Assembly: GCA_002189035.1 (NCBI GenBank)
Contig: CM007991.1
Location: forward strand, 1,860,001 to 1,924,000
DNA length: 64,000 nucleotides
Reading direction: 5' to 3'
From: Utricularia gibba
Lineage: Eukaryota > Streptophyta > Magnoliopsida > Lamiales > Lentibulariaceae
In this document: positions 60,743 to 64,000 of the stretch, one piece after another
Position numbering within the stretch: the stretch's first letter is position 1
Layout: each line of letters opens with the position of its first letter
The notes under the pieces: model-generated
What the model was told of the DNA's origin: nothing
Seen by the model: only the letters and a program-made list of their open reading frames with translations
Databases searched by the model: none
Translations under genes and position numbers: made by a program

Positions 60743-61779
60743 ATGGGAGGAGAGGAGTCCGGAGCCTCCTCTGCCGGCGGTCATGATTTTCGTGAAGAAA
60801 TAAGCAGTTGCTGTTCGACGCCGTACGTCAGTGCGCCTTCTAGTCCAGGCCGCGAGGGGGCTCCGTTCACCGGGTTCTACTATAGTGCTCCGGCAAGTCC
60901 GACGCACTTCTTCATCTCCGCTTCTACTCGCGCTATCGCCTACCCTGCCGCCGCCGTTACCGCTGCAGACGATTCTTCGTTCGAGTTCGATTTCTTCGCC
61001 AAGTTTCCGGCGAGTGAGGGTTCGGCTTCGGGATCCATGACTTCCGCCGACGAATTGTTCTCCAACGGCCAGATCCGGCCGATGAGGCTCTCCACGCATC
61101 TACAGAGGCCGCAGACTCTCGAGCCGTTGGTTGAATCCGACGACTTCGGGAAGAGGAGCAAACATTCTCCCGCACCAGAGAGATGAAGCTCCGGGCCGGA
61201 TCTCTTCGCCGGAGAACCAGATCCATGTCGCCTAACAGAAGTACGGATACGGAGTCGTTAGTCGGGGAACACGACGTCGTTTCACAGAAACACCACGAGG
61301 AGCAGAGTAACATCGCCGAAATTGACGGAGCAAAAGAGAAGGCGCAGCCTTCGAGGTTATCATCCGGCGGGCGAAGCTCTGGGCGCTGGATTTTCCTGAA
61401 AGACTTCCTGTACAGAAGCAAAAGCGAAGGGCGAAATGAAGGGCACAAATTTTGGGGATCGCTCTCGTTTTCACCAGTGAAGGATAAGGACAAGAAGCCG
61501 GCAGCGAGAGATCACAGTCACAGTCACCCCATCAACAACGACGGTAAAAAGAAAGCGGCGGCTCCATCAGCAGGCAACAAAAACACCGCCGGAAAACGAC
61601 GGATCCCTCCTGCGTCGCCGCATGAATTGCATTACGCGGCGAAACGAGCCCAGGCGGAGGAGATGAAAAGGCGAACATTCTTACCATACCGCCAAGGGCT
61701 TTTCGGATGCCTGGGCTTCACCTCCCGGAGCTACGGCGCCATGAATGGATTCGCTCGATCCCTGAAGATAAGAAGCTAA
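60743..61779 (+). CDS. DUF1645-type plant protein (frame broken once)
   Basis: Intronless gene, about 345 residues if one base is allowed for. The first part has the family motifs CCSTPYVSAPSSPGR and FYYSAPASPTHFF, then FEFDFFAKF and ADELFSNGQIRPMRLSTHLQ. The second part has MKLRAGSLRRRTRSMSPNRS, GRSSGRWIFLKDFLYRSKSE, KFWGSLSFSPVKDKDK, then HYAAKRAQAEEMKRRTFLPY and QGLFGCLGF. As written, the first frame stops at 61186 and the second runs to 61779; sense changes near 61150, where TTCGGGAAGAGG would read through as DFGEEEQ with one more G. Function in this family is largely unknown; it is often stress-responsive. A TATA box is at 60674. Confidence 0.82.
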
Positions 61780-64000
61780 AGGAAGGAAAGAGATGAGTCA
61801 TGAGTGGGCGAATCGAAGGGAAATCTGTTCCCTTTTTGTCTCCTTCCATAGTGCCTTTTTTTATTTTTTCGCACATTCCCAAAGGCCTCTTCTCTCTTCA
61901 TTTTCACTTTCCCATTAAAAAAATAATACATATTATTATCGTGGATTATCATGATTAATCCCGTGATTAGCAGCCCGTCTGAGACGGGACACCCACATTT
62001 AAATTATGATGTTGGACACGTTTCACTAAATATTACATTATCCGTATTATTACCATCATCTTATTTCAAAACATAGCCTTTAATTTATTTCTTCAGGTAA
62101 CATATGTTGATAAGGACGTGGCCTATTGCTTTGGTAAAACCCTCTTTTTGTTTCGAGCTCCCACAGAACCATGTTTGTAAAAATCGAATCTTTAGCTTCA
62201 CCATATAGTTATTATATTTGCAAAACAAAAAAAAGACTAAAATTCTCATCAGAGTTTGGATTTTTTTTCCCAAGTTGATCGATAGAGTATAGATTCAAAA
62301 CTGCAATCATCAAACCGACCGACCGGAAAAATGCACCGGTAGCTACCCCATCTCATTCTCAGACACCCCTAAACTCCTCCATCTGGTATTCGCCTAAGGT
62401 TCGAGTTGGACACTCAAGACTAGAATTAGAAACACCAGCACCTTTTTCTTAAACAAGGCGTTTTCACTAACCGGGAGAGGAGTGGGGGGACCAAAGAGAC
62501 AGTTAGTTCCAGTCTGTAAGAGTGTACGAGAATGCTATTACGCAAGTAAAAGAGACACTGTTTCTGGGAGGTTAAAAAAATGCATTGGAGCTTGGCTAGG
62601 GTTTGGGGAGGACAGGATTAGAGTGTGTGAGTTGGTGCTGTGGAGGTACCTACCAGCAGGAGGCGGCAGGGCACATGCCCAAAATCTGTGGTGCTGTAGT
62701 GTTAGGTGGCGTGCTCGCACAGAGACGTGACGGAGCTGAAGTGAGGAGCAGATGTTGTTGGAGGCCGGCCTACCGCTTTGTCCCATAATATTTCTTTAAC
62801 TCACCAGCGTTGTAACAGTTCGAGTATCTAGATCAAGCTACTACGCTCTTTAATGTCTGCGATTACTCTCAACCACCCTCCACAGTAGGGTTTTGTTTGT
62901 TTAGAATGCATGAATAATGAATCAATCACTCAATCATCTCAGGCCAGATCAGACCCATCTTCTTCCTGCCTGCCTTAACAACTCTCACTGTCTTGTCCGC
63001 ACCAAACCACATCCTCTGTGTCAACAATGGAGCTTTGTCCACACAGCGTTCTGGTCGAAAAAAACACTCCTGATCCACAGTGCGTGACGGAAGATGCTCC
63101 TTTTCCTTGCAGTTCAGGAGGTGGGCACACAGTCTTGCTGGAAAAGACACACAACGAGAACGACTGCATTCCGTGAATAACAGCAGAACCCCACACCCAT
63201 TCACGGCTCGGAGTCGGAGACCTGAACTACTGTGAAAACATCACCTCTTTTTCTACCTTACAAAAGGTGTTTTGGCATGGATCTTTTGACAAAGAATGGC
63301 CACCTCCCATTTATCTCTCATACATTAAAAACAAAATTTTATATATAATATAATTAATTTATTCACATACTCAAAATATATTGACCACTTTTATATTACA
63401 TACTTTTGGTATGGATATTAAGGTATTATTTAGAAAAGTGATCTAGGACCTTTATATTTCATATACTAAGAATAATTTTTTGCACATATAACACACAATT
63501 TTCTCAAATATTCAAAATACAGTGGTCACATTTGTAATACATTTGGGTATTAAATCGGTTAAATTAATTATAACTATATTATAAAAATAAATTTATTATT
63601 TCAATGTAATATTCTAAAGTTCATTATTTTTTTTAATTTTATATCAAAATTATTGAATCAAATTCAAGAAATCATGAATTCAATTCGAATCAAAAGGTGA
63701 AGTAAATGAATGTTGTGTAAATTATTTTTGAAATAAAATTTATAAAAGAAATAATATTTACTCTTAAATTGCATCCAATGCATATTAAAAAATAATCAAT
63801 TCTATTTCATGAACATTTTTTAAAAAATCAAAAATAATTTCAAAAACACAAATTTAATATTTCAAAGGTGCATTAGTGAGAGTGTGTGTAGGGTCATATT
63901 ATTAACACGCTGATTAAAAATTTGATTGGTCCATTTTTCAATAATTTTCTTGGAATGATTGGTGTCCAGCACTAAATGATTGCACTGTTGTAACGGCTTC
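61780..64000. other. Spacer without recognised gene
   Basis: The 3' UTR of the DUF1645 gene is followed by low-complexity AT-rich DNA. A GC-richer patch at 62450-63230 has overlapping open frames on both strands, none with recognisable motifs. From 63290 to the end the DNA is very AT-rich. Confidence 0.4.
63320..63545. repeat. Diverged tandem duplication
   Basis: Two related AT-rich blocks about 150 bases apart share CTCAAAATATATTGACCAC versus TTCAAAATACAGTGGTCAC, followed by similar ATTACATAC/TAATACATT and GGTATTAA-like ends. This looks like an old local duplication without coding content. Confidence 0.35.

Noticed and set aside
62482-63204. Open frames on both strands in a GC-richer patch
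   Set aside because: No motif, no splice or promoter support; treated as spacer.

Overview
The window is nuclear DNA of a flowering plant, most likely a eudicot. Nearly every gene belongs to a plant family: ECT/YTH m6A readers, SMAX1-like (D53-type) proteins, GATA and B3 factors, a U-box/ARM E3 ligase, chloroplast NADP-malate dehydrogenase, an AVT-type vacuolar amino acid transporter, MTEF18-like mTERF and Di19. Genes are intron-rich with short GT-AG introns and are separated by AT-rich spacers. There is no bacterial, organellar or viral segment, no CRISPR array, and I recognised no tRNA or rRNA gene.

Layout, left to right: ECT-type YTH reader (+, 934-4088); SMXL6/7/8-like protein (-, 5031-8372); GATA factor (-, 10444-11499); NIFK/Nop15-like RRM protein (+, 15323-16934); WCRKC thioredoxin (-, 17435-18687); AVT1-like transporter (-, 18914-21495); PUB13/14-like E3 ligase (+, 23307-25583); shugoshin (+, 26287-28379); NADP-MDH (-, 28744-31648); B3 protein (-, 32298-32978); kelch/coiled-coil protein (-, 33808-36838); a decayed histone H2B copy and an unrecognised coding-like relic (-, 37745-38695); large RING E3 (+, 40251-43972); MTEF18-like mTERF (-, 44344-46113); glutathione synthetase (-, 46735-50225); RRP15 (-, 50634-52212); a Tourist-like MITE candidate (52638-52868); Di19 zinc finger (-, 53345-54949); Misato (+, 55473-58222); PET100-like (+, 58513-59252); DUF1645-type protein (+, 60743-61779); then AT-rich spacer.

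These are independent housekeeping and regulatory genes, not a cluster or operon. Two themes recur: ribosome biogenesis (NIFK-like, RRP15) and redox/thiol chemistry (WCRKC thioredoxin, thioredoxin-regulated NADP-MDH, glutathione synthetase). From memory, WCRKC2, SGO2, the kelch gene, the RING gene and the NIFK-like gene have Arabidopsis counterparts close together at the top of chromosome 5, so part of the window looks like conserved microsynteny.

I found no undescribed multi-gene system. The most interesting signals concern splicing and sequence quality: two U12-type AT-AC introns (transporter and glutathione synthetase), two GC-AG introns with the same CAG|GCAACT donor, five microexons of 18-24 nt, and four places where an otherwise intact gene is short by exactly one G in a G-run. 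That last pattern looks more like consensus error than biology. Exon borders were derived by hand and checked by phase arithmetic; single coordinates may be off by a base.
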